Position numbers and translations under genes: made by a program. The notes under the pieces were generated by a model that was given only the letters and a program-made list of their open reading frames with translations, was not told where the DNA came from and ran no database searches. Positions 20,401 to 35,989 of a stretch of 64,000 bases of DNA are shown piece by piece (positions within the stretch are counted from its first letter, which is position 1; every line of letters starts with the position of its first letter). Where the stretch lies: positions 744,001-808,000 of the forward strand of contig CM037869.1 of assembly GCA_021292105.1 (NCBI GenBank), read 5' to 3'. This DNA comes from Anadara kagoshimensis. Its lineage: Eukaryota; Mollusca; Bivalvia; Arcoida; Arcidae.

Positions 20401-22936
20401 TGGTCCGTGACTTAAATGTCCTGGTCCAGATTTCTCCATCATATATAACAGGCCATGTGAGAATATAAGAATCCATTATGAGTATCCATGTAGGATAGGG
20501 AAATCTCAAACGAGGGGTTGAACATTTCAGTCAGAGACGAGGCTTGCTTGAGATTTCCCGATCCTAAATGGATAAACTTATAATGGATTATTTTTCTTCC
20601 ATTTTAGTGCCAATATTTAGCTTCAATTACGATTAACATAGACATCGACGCCATGTTTTTGAAATCTAACTTTGTAATTCCACATTCTACTTTTAAATAA
20701 ATATGACCATTGGAAAGATTGTTCTGGATTTTGGTTTATACAAAATGTATAAACTACAAAACAAAGTCATTCATTCAAAAATCCAATATTTAACATTTGA
20801 AATGCACTAAAAATTTCTAAATTTTGAAGAATTGGATGTCATTTTCCCGTAAGATGACGTCATGCTCCCCATATGATGATGTCATGTAATTGTCTTTTGA
20901 TTGTGACGTCACTAAAGGTCACTTGGTCATGTGCGCGTATCTCACATGGGGAAAAACCATATCTTACATGAGCAGATATGGAAGAAAAAATATTCCTGGT
21001 CCTTGGTCTTGTTCAGGGTTAGCTTTGGCTCTCAAAAACTTTGAACCAAAAATTAGCCAGTTTTTGAATCAAGGATGTTAAAGAGCCAGAAAAACTAAGA
21101 CACTGAAAGTGACAAAAATGCCTCAAATGTAGAACTGAACAATTGCTAATATGCTGTATAGATTCTTCTTGATTAACAGTTTGTAAAAGTAAGTCTTGTT
21201 TTACTTTTTAGTAAATCAGTGTTCTTAGTCTGCCTAATAATGAAATTAATACAAATTTTGGAGCAAAAAAAAAAAAAGCAAATACCTATTATTTTGGAAC
21301 CAGTTAGTTAAAGTCTGTCCCGAGCCATTAGGCCCATCAGGCCGGAGCTTATCCCGGTTTCGTTGGCGTTAAGCGACTGAGAGTACAAGACTCCCCTGAA
21401 TGGGACGCCGGTCCATCGCAGGGTTAACCCCCAGCATTTTGCTGGTACTCATTTTTTTTTCAGCTGAGTGAACTGGAACAACATGAAATTAAGTGTCTTG
21501 CTCAAGGACACAACACATCGCCCGGTCCAGGGATCGAACCCACGACCTTCGAATCATGAGTCCAACGCCTTAACCACTAGGCCACGCGCTTCCATTTTGG
21601 AACCAGACATTATAAAAATTAGCAATTGGCTAAATTGGTGAATGTCAGAGCTAACCCTGTTTGTTTATACAGAGCTGAACATTTTATTTTCATACATTTC
21701 AGTATTGTAATTCCTGTGATCTTTGGAGGATGATTTATTGTAAATACAGTCAGACTCCTATTACACAGGACTTGTTGAATCTAGCTGAAGAGAGAGGATG
21801 GAAGAAACTATTTTTCACAAATAAATTGCAATTACAGGTAACAGGACTTATTATGTGTTGTCATAAAGACAGAAATATCACATGTGTATCGTAAGGTTGA
21901 CAGGAATGTAGGGTTGTCATGGTTACCTGGGTACTCGTGCAGGGGTAGGGTAATGCTTGTTCTTGGGTAACAAAAACACTACCTGGAACCCAATATAATA
22001 ATACACAACTTAAACTATTAATTAAAACAAAAATAATAGCTGAATTTCTTTCATTTATGACACTTCAGTTTGTACATTGTTGGCGTGTTAAGACTCAACG
22101 TTTTCATTGTACTAAGTCGAAAGTTGATATGAATGCCTATCAGATTAACTGTGCCTATAATGAAGAAGTACAAATGATTTCGAGGCAAAACAAACTAGCT
22201 GCCATTGCATTAGATCAACATGTGGAAAGGGATAATTCTAACATGACCTGCGTTTTCTTTCATATGAAACATGAAGAGTGCAAACTGTGGTATAACAAAT
22301 GATATACCCATCACTGTTTCGTTTTAGTGACATAATCCCTTGTTTATATTATGACATCATGCTCTGTATCGCGAACAATGGTTGTGACGTAATTTTGAAA
22401 ATTTTTGAAAAACTCTTATGATTTCCAATAAACCGTGTTTAATTTTGACCCCTTATTCCAATTTTTTTTATATTTTTGGACCCAAAACCTGGTAGGACCC
22501 CTTGTTATGCTAATGGCAATAGGGTTGATTACAATTTTAAACTGAACCACATTAAATAGTCAAATAAGAACATGATTATAAGACTTTATACGCTCAGTAT
22601 GTGGAAGGTCTGCAGGCTTTAAACACTTAGGTCCTGCATCACAGTAGGCATGGCATGCTTAAGAACCCTCCCTGCACATTGCTCTGAATGCACTGCAAAG
22701 ATAAACAAATTCTTTTACTTCACCTATAGCAGGCAATGTCTTGATATGACTGAAATATTCTTGACTGGAATGTATAACCTCAATCATCAATTTTTTGTCT
22801 GCCAGTTTATGAATACTGTACATAGTTTTGATAAATGTTTTATTATTCTTTATTGTGTATTTTATAGATGCAACTGTTGAGAATCAGGAAACATGAGGGA
22901 CAAACAGCATTTGTGACACAGGATCAGGAGGACTAG
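15723..22936 (+). CDS. FBXO36: F-box only protein 36 orthologue, six coding exons, 223 aa
   Basis: Probable substrate adaptor of an SCF (SKP1-CUL1-F-box) ubiquitin ligase. Exons: 15723-15878, 16960-16986 (microexon), 17588-17696, 18475-18650, 21703-21837, 22868-22936; all introns are GT-AG and phases agree (0,0,1,0,0). Recognition rests on the colinear match to vertebrate FBXO36: PPSKDFYQ near residue 36-43, RVWKI at about 65-69, the F-box from about 122 (DYLDRLEKRIIFQIILNLDL), then LAEERGWKKLFFTNKLQLQ ending exon 5, and a short basic tail. The ATG has a strong context (AAAATGG) and follows an in-frame TGA at 15696-15698. The vertebrate protein is about 188 aa; the extra length is mainly N-terminal, the microexon and the tail. 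Substrates are unknown. Confidence 0.94.
16335..16425 (+). mobile_element. tRNA-like SINE head in FBXO36 intron 1
   Basis: 'ttgctaagttggtagagcac' resembles an A box and 'ttttgatccttgg' a B box about 40 nt later. No acceptor stem pairs, so a SINE remnant is more likely than a tRNA. Confidence 0.5.
16712..16865. mobile_element. 154-bp MITE, second copy of the 5514-5665 family
   Basis: Ends are ATGTTCCAACA and TGTTGGAACAT. Compared with the other copy both ends carry the same base change at the paired position, so the inverted repeat stays perfect. It lies in FBXO36 intron 1. Confidence 0.7.
16960..16986 (+). CDS. FBXO36: Probable 27-nt FBXO36 microexon
   Basis: Flanked by a strong acceptor (AACTTTCAG) and donor (GTAAGT), 27 nt, phase 0 on both sides, encoding EHGKLVEGC. 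Inclusion keeps the frame; skipping also keeps it (214 aa). Vertebrate FBXO36 has no clear equivalent, so it may be alternative. Confidence 0.6.
17434..17483. repeat. (TC)n microsatellite
   Basis: About 25 TC units about 100 bp upstream of the FBXO36 exon at 17588. Confidence 0.95.
17588..17696 (+). CDS. FBXO36: FBXO36 coding exon 3
   Basis: Acceptor TTTCATTTTAG, donor AAAA|GTAAAT. Encodes LILRVWKIVPPTRPEKK and a run leading to an acidic DFLE-like motif (DSFLEFIEDD), and leaves one base for the next codon. Confidence 0.92.
18475..18650 (+). CDS. FBXO36: FBXO36 coding exon 4 (F-box)
   Basis: Acceptor TTTGCTTTTCAG, donor GAA|GTAAAT. Completes Ser98 and encodes most of the F-box: DYLDRLEKRIIFQIILNLDL then DIYRLGRVSKKFRE, the segment expected to bind SKP1. 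Confidence 0.95.
19995..20835. mobile_element. Foldback element with about 260-bp inverted arms
   Basis: In FBXO36 intron 4. The left arm (about 19995-20260) and right arm (about 20530-20835) are imperfect inverse copies; matched stretches include 'ggtcatatttatt', 'acaaagtta', 'tcgatgt.tatgttaatc' and 'ccattatgagtttatc'. Between them lie a few hundred bp without coding potential. Arm length is judged by eye. Confidence 0.65.
21304..21593 (-). mobile_element. tRNA-derived SINE with 13-bp target-site duplication
   Basis: ATTTTGGAACCAG occurs directly outside both ends (21291-21303 and 21594-21606). Read on the minus strand, the element opens with a tRNA-like head (A box 'tggcctagtggttaaggcg', B box 'ggttcgatccc') and continues into a conserved-looking body with 'gacgccggtccatcgcaggg' on the plus strand. 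The intact duplication shows a fairly recent insertion into FBXO36 intron 4, about 100 bp before exon 5. Confidence 0.85.
21703..21837 (+). CDS. FBXO36: FBXO36 coding exon 5
   Basis: Acceptor CATACATTTCAG, donor TTACAG|GTAACA, 45 codons. GWKKLFFTNKLQLQ is nearly identical to the vertebrate C-terminal signature. Confidence 0.95.
22441..22505. repeat. Dispersed repeat shared with 48045-48105
   Basis: Both copies contain 'aattttgacccc', 'tttttggaccc' and 'ctggtaggacccct' in the same order. It is probably the end of a transposon family, not otherwise identified. Confidence 0.55.
22868..22936 (+). CDS. FBXO36: FBXO36 coding exon 6 with stop
   Basis: Acceptor GTATTTTATAG; 22 codons plus TAG, starting MQLLRIRKHEG, which parallels the short basic vertebrate tail. 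Confidence 0.85.
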   Translation: MQLLRIRKHEGQTAFVTQDQED

Positions 22937-24475
22937 AGACAAGAACAATATTAGTTATAACAGTATCAGTGTCATGATAACAAGCCTTGTGATATGTCAT
23001 GTTACCGTGACGACATTCATAGTGCTAAAATCATACCAGATGATATATTTTTATACAGTTATATGCAAAACTTTAAATATTTTCTAATGGTTGATAGCAA
23101 CACTACTGTCCAACAAAATAGATTTTTGGGTTTTTTGTTTTTAAAGTCTAGGTTAAAAGTAAAATTTATTTTTATTCATTTAAATATTCACGTTAGAATT
23201 TGTATTTATATCTTGTTTTGTCCCCCACAATATTTTTAATAATTAATTTATTTATTCATTTAAATATTTATTTATCTATTTTATTTTATTTCATTTTTTC
23301 TGACAAATCTGATTTATTCAGTAATTTTGCCCAGGGATCTTGTTGTAATTTGCCTTCAGTTGTTTACCAGTATTTGTTTTGAGAAGTTAAATAATTTTGC
23401 CTTTTTGCCTAGAACTCCTTTGTAGTGCCTTTGTGATTCTATACATGCAGTATAATTTTGTTTAACTGTACTTTAAATATATTTTGATCATTTTTCATGA
23501 TAATGATAATGAGCACACAAAAATGAATACACTGCTTTATTAGATAAGCCTTCACTGTTTTGTATTTTTAAAGTGATTCAAATTCACTAAAATTAGCATT
23601 TATTATTATGAGTTTGTCTGTTTTTTTTTAGTTGTGTGTATTTTATATATTTTTATATACAAGACAATGTGTCATACTGTGGTAGAAGTAAGCTTGTTGG
23701 AAGTATTCAACATGAAAGGAAATGCCTCAAAATGTCCCAAAGACCTTAAACTGAAAATGCATATATCTTAAAACTTATAATTAATATTTATTGTTTTTAT
23801 TATTTTTATTATTATTATTATTAGAGTTATTAACTTTTATTTACACAGTTTATAAGGTTATTAAAATACTGTAAACCACTTTTTTCTATGAGGATATTTT
23901 TTTTCACAAATGTAAAGGGATTGGATAGAATAACACTTGGGCTTGAGTTGTGAATGACAGTACTGTAATAGTGGTGTCATAGATCTGCTTTTATGAAAAT
24001 TCAATGTTGTGAAATAAACTTTTAAAATTCATTGTTATGGAATAGATTTTGAAAATGCCATGGTGTGAAATAAATTTTGAAAAAAAGATGCCTCAAAACT
24101 AAATTGGTTTACAGTAGTAGTCTTTGAAATTTATCACATTCCTTCCAGGGGTCATGATACATGACCATATTTACTGACTTATCCGTCCAGACTTAAAGTC
24201 ACCCTTCTCAGGAAGTGTAGTAAATGTACTATCTTAGGTTCACTACTTATCATAGTGTAATTACCAATAATATTTGAATATTAATTTCTTAGAATTTTTG
24301 TGGAAATAATTTTTAAGTTACAAATGTTTTAAAAGTTTTGTCTAAAATCTGGATATCAAAATGTTCCCTGCAATTTGGTCTACTAGTATCGTGTGTTGAA
24401 ATAATCTATTGTTCTATACATGTAGTTGATATCATTTAACCTGGATCTGTAATAAAATCAATTGTTGTTATACTT
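22937..24475 (+). other. FBXO36: Probable FBXO36 3' UTR
   Basis: AT-rich DNA after the stop codon with AATAAA sites at 24013-24018 and 24451-24456. Which, if either, is used cannot be told from sequence. Confidence 0.4.
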
Positions 24476-25527
24476 AGAAATCACAAATTTACACCAGGTA
24501 CCCGTCCAAATGTAGCAGTGCTTTACAAATGTGCCATTAAGTTATTTTCTAGGAATAGTTTCAAATGTTGAACCGCTCACGGAACAGTTTTTACATGCGT
24601 TCCAGATTTTAATTGTTTTGTTGTTTCTAAAAGTCAAAGGGTATCTAATTTTTTACAAAGATATTATTTTGATATTTTTGGACAGGATGCAATAATGTAA
24701 AAAAAGTTTGTGCAGCAGAAATTAGAAGTTAAACAAATAGTTGTCTTAACTAACAACCATTAATAGTAATAATATTTTGTGCTTAGTTGTAACATTTATG
24801 GAGAAGAATTGTAGTTGCTTTAGTGGTAGATCTGCCTTGTTTTTACAGTTCATGTGGCCTTATACTGATACAGTGAGTACACTTACAGTTTTAAATAGCT
24901 CAGATTTATTTGTATACATTTTGCAGATAAGTATATTTTTAGTTCAACGAAAACAAAATCTGTAAATGCTCAAGTATACCTCATTCATTCACCTGGCAGT
25001 ACATGCATAATAAACTATAAATATTTAAATGGTAGTTAGACTAGAAAATGTCGACTTATTCCCACAGTTTATTTTTATTACTTACATATCTTAATGAAAG
25101 TACAGCATGAAAATGTTAATAGACAATCTTCAGTTTTAACAAAGCAGTTTTGAATTCTAACAAACAGGAAGTTAATATCAAGGGTACTTGCCACAAAGAT
25201 GACATCACTATTTGCTATATCTGAAAAAAAAATTGTGTTTATCTTCCCGTAGATTAACTAGTAAAACTGAACCAACATAAATATATTCAAGTGTTAAACA
25301 CTTTAGGTTTATTCAAGTATTATATGAAATGTAAAGATATTTTACATGTGTAAGACACTCCAAAACTATGAAACACTATTTCACGAAACTTAGTGCAAAG
25401 AATTAACATTGATGTAAAACTGATAATGTAATTTAATGGCTATACAGTTTGGATAACTTTAGCTGTAATGTTGAATCAAGGGCCTTAATGATCAGATGTA
25501 CAAAATACATTCCAAAGTCATAATGCA
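24476..25527. other. Intergenic DNA, nothing recognised
   Basis: AT-rich, with no family similarity or repeat that I can see. Confidence 0.4.
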
Positions 25528-25751
25528 TAGGTAAACAACATTGACCTGTCAGCTTGACCTTTTATAAGAAGAATCCACACATTACATGGGTAATATTAGG
25601 ATTCACATTTTATACATAAACAGTGTTTGTGTTTAATGTTACTCATTCTGTAGACAAAATAAACATGTGGATTTCCTATATGAATATACTAGGTCATGAT
25701 AAATATTCAAAATTAAAGGTCAAGCTAACAGGTCAATGTTGTTTGCCTTTA
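25528..25751. mobile_element. 224-bp MITE, second copy of the 11819-12064 family
   Basis: Inverted ends around 'acattgacctgtcagcttga' and 'caagctaacaggtcaatgtt'. The interior also retains 'tagacaaaataaac' and 'ctatatgaatat' from the first copy. Confidence 0.7.
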
Positions 25752-26629
25752 CCTTCATATTGTTTATATATCATTAAGATTTGTTTGTGAGTTCTAATAG
25801 TTATTCTTTACTGTGATATATAGATATAAATAACGTAATATATTTTGCCTTTATTTTTTAAAATCAAGCATTGTAGACTAGTTACTTATATTCATAACTG
25901 CATTTATTGATTTGATTTTTTTTATCAAATAAAAAAATAAGAAAGGGTAACACTGCTTCAGAGTTATTCTTAGTTCCTTTGGATAAAGTATGGAACAGCT
26001 GAGTAATAATACACGCCCACACACCAGGGTATCATTGGTTATTTTAGATAGAGCTGTTGTTTATATTTTATCTGTGTTTGTTTGATTGGAATGTTCTTTC
26101 ACCAACATTTTCCTGTTCTGTTAGATGTTGCTTGTTGGCTCAGTTCGTAGGATTGTTCCTCTGTTTTTAGAATGTTATGAGACTCAAACCGCGGCAATGT
26201 CTGACCTAGACCTATACGTCCTTTTACAAAGCACTCTGCATTTTGAAATCGAAAGTCACTGGTCTTTCTGCTGAGACTTTTAAAGATAAGATGATGTCCT
26301 GTGTCACAGGATGTCACCCCATACACATCTCATCGCTTACTGTGCAGTAACATGCCTGTTTTGTCATGTCCCTTCTCTTTCATGGTGAACCGTATGTTAT
26401 GTGATAAGATTAGAATTTATTCTGTTTATGTGTCCATTCCATGCCTATTTTCTTTTATTTTTATTTGTTTTCCAAGATACATTTTTACGTTACCATGTCA
26501 AGAACCTTCATTACAGAACATTGGGGGTTGGTCCTTAAAATGTTCAATATGTTATCATGGAAACTCTTCATTACAGAACGGATTTGAAAACTTCTCGATA
26601 TGTTACCATGTAGACTGCCTCTTATATAC
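25752..26629. other. Intergenic DNA, nothing recognised
   Basis: Contains open frames of 75-127 codons on both strands that resemble no family. A motif around 'cttcattacagaac' is repeated near 26505 and 26565. Confidence 0.35.
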
Positions 26630-27030
26630 AATCAAAAACAAACATATTAATCCATGTCTGAATCACAATCCAGAAGCAAAGTAAAAACTTTGGAACTGAC
26701 AAGTTAGGTTAGGCACGTGAACTTCCACCAGGGAAGTGAGGCCGGGTGCTCTGGGAGGGTAAGCACCTCCTGTTTAGCTAGCTACACCCGCCTTGTGTGT
26801 AATCAAAATTGTGTGAAAGGAACATGTAACTATGAGATGTCAAATATATACAGGGCAATCCTGGACACATAGACATCAAACTTATCAACAATACTGTGAT
26901 GACAGCCATAAAACGTTTTGAGGGCCTTGGATAAGCCTAGGCTTGCAATATCCCTAAGTCAAGAATTTATTTGCAAACAGCCTACTTTGTTGTACAAAGT
27001 CCCCGTAGTGGGAACAAACTATACCAAATG
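26630..27030 (-). mobile_element. Penelope-like element, 3'-end fragment
   Basis: Minus-strand copy of the family whose best copy is 62755-63400. Decayed coding includes CSHYGDFVQQSRLFANKFLT followed by relics of the GYC.PRL and YGRHH region, then the shared untranslated tail ('ggtgtagctagctaaacagg' on the minus strand, 'ggattgtgattcagacatgg'). Confidence 0.65.
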
Positions 27031-27294
27031 TTTTGTAGATTCCTTGTTCCTTTAAAACATGTTTTATGTGAACTACATCCCTATTATAGAGCAGTTTGGG
27101 AGATTCATTGATCTTAAAGTATATACTACCATGTAAACTGTCCAAATTAACGTTACATGTTTTTATACATTTAATATTTTATTCCTAGACAACTTGAAAT
27201 GTAAATAATGCTTAAATTTCAACCCAAAAACAAACATACCAATCCGTTTTAAATCACAATCCCAAAAACTAAAACTTTGAAACTGTAAAAAAAG

Positions 27295-27425
27295 TCTTAC
27301 CCTTCCGTAGCATCCAGTCTCACTGTCGTGGTGGTAGTTCTTTTGTTTAACCCCATTTGCTTAGTTTTTATTTTGCTTTTGGATCTTGATTTGAACATGG
27401 ATTTGTATGTTTGTTTTTGATTTTG
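27295..27425 (+). mobile_element. Penelope-like element tail, opposite orientation
   Basis: Matches only the distal untranslated tail ('cccttccgtagca', 'ggatcttgatttgaacatgg'), facing the two minus-strand copies on either side. Confidence 0.55.
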
Positions 27426-27771
27426 CGTTCTCGTTGATATTGAGATCACAAGTTATTACATGTCTAGCTGGTCTAGAAATGTAGAGAGAGAGAGAGATGT
27501 ACAAGAGCAGGTAGGTTGAATAAAATTATCAAAGTTTAAACACTACAGCGTTTGTTTATAATTGGATATTTTAGATGTAATGGGTTTATAATAGAAAAAA
27601 ACTAGAAGTGGCGAATTGTATTTGCAATAAGCAGGGACCTTAGATTGTACTTGGTTTTTTTCCAGCTAAACTTTCTCGGACACTCATTGACTATAAAGAT
27701 TTCCAGAAACTGATATCTTTTTTGAGTTATAAGACATAGTACAATTTTCAGTTCAAACTATCAAATCAAAA

Positions 27772-28710
27772 ACAAACATACTAATCCAAGTCCAAATCAA
27801 AATGCATAAACAAAGTAATAACTCTGAAACTGATAAATTTAGTTAAACACAAACTTCCACCAAAGTAGTGAGGCCAAGTGCTTCGGAAGGGCAAATACAT
27901 CCTGTTTAGCTAGCTACACCCGACACGCGTGTAATCAAATTGATTGAAAGAAAAAATGCAACTATGGAGCGTCAAATATATCGAGGACAATTCTGGACAC
28001 ATACTTATCAACGATATTCTGCTGACGACCATAAGTTTTTGAGGGCCCTGATGAGCCTAGGCTTGCAATATCTAAGGGTCAATAATTTATTTGTAAGCAG
28101 CTTGCCTCCTTGTATCAAGTTCCCGTAGTGGTAACAAGCTTTACCATAGCGTATTAATTAGGAAACAAATACACCACAAGCAGGAGAGGCGGGTATATTG
28201 CTGCATACATAAGGAAAGCTGACAATAGAAATATTGAAGCCAACACCTTTGTCTTACAATTTCAAATATAGCCTTTTGTGGGCGTCATATTTGAGGTATA
28301 AGTCTAAATATGAAGCAGACTTTTGGGAATCAGTCGTATCTTTTATTTCAAGCTCACTGGAATAGATGGCATTCCCATAGTCTCCAAAATTAAGATTGTA
28401 GAGACGGAACATCATCTATATATCTGTATGCTAAGTTGAATATTTGGCGACAGTCTTCTCCCCTGATTTAACCAGGTTCTACATACATTCTGCTTCATAA
28501 GAATAAAGAAACAAATCAGCAAGCAATGGTGCACAGTTTGTACACATTGTCTACCGATTGTTTGCTGGAAAATTATATTACCAAACACAACATACGAGTA
28601 TATGTGGTCTATCAAAAACTCCAACATTTTGTTGATGGTATTTTCAGTATGTTTTTGTTTGGAATCCGTATCATGCTTGAAAAAATAACCAGAATCCCTG
28701 TTCAACACAA
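27772..28710 (-). pseudogene. Penelope-like reverse transcriptase fragment with YIDD motif
   Basis: Read on the minus strand, the fragment contains MLEFLIDHIY and VVFGNIIFQQTIG, then a frameshifted NCAPLLADL-type block, the reverse-transcriptase active-site motif RYIDD at 28411-28425, a GDYGNAIYSSELEIKDTTDS block and finally the decayed YGDF...YGRQQ end and tail. Several stops and frame changes make it a dead copy. Assignment to Penelope-like elements rests on my recognition of the YIDD and thumb-like motifs; another YIDD retroelement clade is possible. Confidence 0.65.
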
Positions 28711-28759
28711 GGTATTTATATTTGACTTACCGTTTTTTTTAAAAGAATGACAAAAGAAT

Positions 28760-30445
28760 AATTCGTTTAAGACGTTCTTTTTTATTAAGAAATTATAATA
28801 CGTTTACAATACAATATCAAACTAAATACGAATGACTACTACATATAAAATAGTGACAATAAGTGAACACAAATGTTAAAACGAATAAAATACTAGTAGC
28901 TACATTATGTAGCTAAAGTCAACACTTAAAGTCCATTACAACTCAGTACTGTACACTAGTAAGTTTATCTATAACAAAATTATATAATAGTCATTTTGGC
29001 AAGTGATTCATTTTTCAATAAATACAAAAAAGTAAAACCAACCACAACTAAACTCTGCATGCTTCCTCTCTTAAACAATAAGCCTTGCTTGCAATTTGCC
29101 TTCCTCGACATATTCTACACAGGCTACATTCTCTCCTGCTAAAGCAGTGAACAGTCATTTACATTTACGTTAAACAGATTATCAATTCAATGCAGAAATT
29201 AAAGGCAATCTATAGACTTTATTTATTTTTGTAAAAAACAGAGACTTCTATAAAAGAAATTAACAATTAACATTTAATGAAAGTAAGGTCGTTATTCAAA
29301 GCTTAATAAAACATTAATATCAATTATCACCAAGGACAAAGAAAGCATGACACATAACAGATGAAAAATAACAAAACTTGCAGTGAAGTTAAACACATAT
29401 TGATACCTTTACAAACATGTCATGTTAGCATAACGTACTAGTAATTCACATGGAGATGATCCCCAACAAATGTACAGTATGTAGCTATTTGCCACCTATT
29501 TCACTAGACATCAGCATTGCTTGTGTCAGCATATAGTGCCTAGCATGTGCTTGTAATGATACAAAATGTAGGCTTTGGCGAGTAACGACAAAACACATGT
29601 AGATGTTGAACTCGCCAATGTGTTTGTTGTGTTGTAATATCTTATCCCAAGGAAGGAAATTAGCTCGTTAATTCTTCTATATTGGTAACAATAAGAAAGT
29701 TATACTGAATAAGGTTCAAGTGTATACGTAATATATATTCATATATATTATTTTCTGTGTATTATAGATAGAATGTCATGGAGTCTGAATAATAGATACA
29801 GAATATAAATAGATGGCATTAATAAGAGGGCGAAAAAACTCCAAAATAAAACGAAAGTCATGATGCAAATGGCGCCACTGACGTGATCTATAACATTTAC
29901 AACGCATGTGTATAATTAATATTTTTCTGAAATTGTCTTACAAAACAATTGTGAATGTAACATATCACTATGAATCCTATTCTATTTCGAGACATTTCAA
30001 TTTTCAATAGTTGATATTTGGTTGAGATTTCAAGCCTGATAAAGTGAACACACACACACACACACACACACCAGTAGTCATCAAAAGTTTAGTATACTGA
30101 AACTAATAGAACCTGTACTATAATTGATTTCATTTATCTAGATCGTGTTATCCTACTGTTACGTAACGTAACAATATACTGACTAGTTAACCAAAGTTTG
30201 ATTTTGTGCTTTTTGAATAAAAAAGTTGAATACATTTAACGTTAATTTTAAATGCTGTTTTCTATAATTATAAATGGTCTCCTAGATGTCCGAGAAAATA
30301 AAGGCTGAGAAGTAGCTCTCTCTCTCTCTCATATTCTTCTTAACAACCAAATCACTGCAAATGGCCATAATCACACTATGCATGACCATCACCACAACAA
30401 CCAATCATCATTGTCAATGATCATCATCACTGTCAATGACCATCA
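28760..30445 (-). other. Probable LITAF-like 3' UTR and flank
   Basis: No gene or repeat family recognised in 1.7 kb downstream of the LITAF-like stop. AATAAA on the minus strand occurs at 28786-28781 and near 29226. A (CA)n run lies at 30049-30072. Confidence 0.35.
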
Positions 30446-34089
<3,644 letters not shown>

Positions 34090-34119
34090 TGTCCAGGTAA
34101 AATAAGTCAAAAGTCAACA
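34090..34119 (-). other. LITAF-like 5' UTR portion of first coding exon
   Basis: Thirty bases between a good acceptor (ATATTTTACAG) and the ATG, which implies an upstream non-coding exon. Confidence 0.6.
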
Positions 34120-34739
34120 CTGTAAAATATATCAAATTTGATAAAAGTGCTAATAAAATAACATATTGTCTGTGTTACTATAAATAGCATTTCATGATGA
34201 GTATCATGTCTTTAGACTAGATATTGATTCGAAACAGGTAAATAAGCATATATATAATATATATTTTGGACCAATCACAATCGTAATTTAATGATACGTA
34301 ATAACCTCAAAACATATTTTTCCAGAATATCATCAGTTATTATCAACACATTGTGTGGGAGGTTTTCCAGGATCTGGCTATGATTTGCAACAAATACATT
34401 GTGTTCAGCTACCGTGACCTCTTGTATAATATTTTCAACGGTCCATATCCAATTACAGAACCGGTCTATATCCAATATACTGAGAAGCATTCAAGGCTCC
34501 TAATAGACTGCTAATAGACAAACACCATGTCATTTTCAAATTTTTCTGAGAGAAATATTTAATAATTATGTCAGCATGTGCGTCATATATATATATATAT
34601 ATAGTACATTTTCACTTAATCTAACATGAACATACCACAAGAAGTATTCAAGACTGTTAAAAGAAAAAAAAATCATGCCATTTTTTCAAACTTTTCGGAG
34701 AGAAATATTAATTATAATGTCAGCATTTACGTCATATAA

Positions 34740-34790
34740 TTATATATATATATATATATATATTATATAATATATATATATATTATTACA
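34740..34790. repeat. (AT)n tract
   Basis: Nearly pure TA dinucleotides; another short run lies at 34587-34603. Confidence 0.85.
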
Positions 34791-34917
34791 AGATGTAAGT
34801 TTTATCATTAAAGTATCACTTTACTAAATATCCTTATCATGCTTACATCTCTGGTATTACACTAAATAATTATATTGTGTCCACTTTTGTCGAATTCTAA
34901 TCAAATTGACCTACAGG

Positions 34918-35114
34918 ACAGACCTGTCGAAAGTTACAACCAAGATAACCAATAAGTACTAAATCGGAAGCTTATCTTGGCCTCTCGTAAGCTAGATCAT
35001 TTCGGCAGCAGCTGTTGCATATCTTGCAGCAGATTTTCGACCGCTTGGTATCTACATTGACCAGTTAGTAACCTAGTTCGGCTCCATTTCGTTTGCGCAG
35101 TGTTAATCTTTCGA
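34918..35114. mobile_element. MITE with TACAGACCTGTCGAAAG-type ends, copy 2
   Basis: 'acagacctgtcgaaagttac' at the left and 'taatctttcgacgggtctgt' at the right are inverse copies and match 6921-7104. Confidence 0.65.
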
Positions 35115-35526
35115 CGGGTCTGTACAGTAAACCTTATAGCTGTAGGGCGAGGCAATTTCTTTCATTTTGGCGGGGGGGGGTGTTGAGAGGGCAGTTGGTC
35201 AGTCATGGGTCACGGCATACTTCAAACATTAACACTACATTACAAAGTTAGATATATATAGATATATGACGAACTAATATGCTTATCACTCCCATCAGAC
35301 ATTAATATCTACCATATGTGCATCTTATACTGCTAACTCAAGTGTGACTGTCGGCCTATGTAGTATAATAAACTGAACATCAAGATGATAATGTTCGTCT
35401 AAAATCTGTACATAAGACTTAAAATCACTTTGTTTATGCATTTTTTCAATCCTTAGTCGACACAATTTTTGGACTACAAACAAAGTAATTATATAAGGAC
35501 TTTATGTAGATCTATACAAGACTTAC

Positions 35527-35640
35527 CGGTTTGTCTACTTTAGTTGCTATAAGGCAGCCTGGAGCATTAAGAATGTTGAGATGTATAATAACTAGGTCAA
35601 ACATCGTACACTATACTGTAGTATGACCTCCCTATCAACT
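35527..35640 (-). promoter_or_regulatory. Putative non-coding first exon and promoter of the LITAF-like gene
   Basis: A consensus donor CCG|GTAAGT on the minus strand ends an exon at 35527 and could pair with the acceptor at 34119. The exon's 5' limit (35640) is arbitrary. Confidence 0.4.
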
Positions 35641-35989
35641 CTGAACCAAGGTAGTTTTTACATGTCTGCAGACAGGATAGGATTGAATTCTGATAACTTG
35701 TGATCATTAATTTACAATGTAGTCAATCATGGACGGGTCGGTATTACAGGTCTACATGGTTCTAAATCAATCAATTATGGTAGACAGACTTTTTATGCAA
35801 ATTTATGTAAAGAATATTTCTTGAAACATATCCAATGTTACAGTGTCTTCTTAGATGTTACAGTGTTACCAGTATTACAATTAAGCATGACGCTTAACAT
35901 AACATGTGATACTTCAGTGTTTGTATATCATATCATTGGAAGCGTATATGCGTGCACCGTGACAGTCTCTTCATTTAACAGTGAAAATA

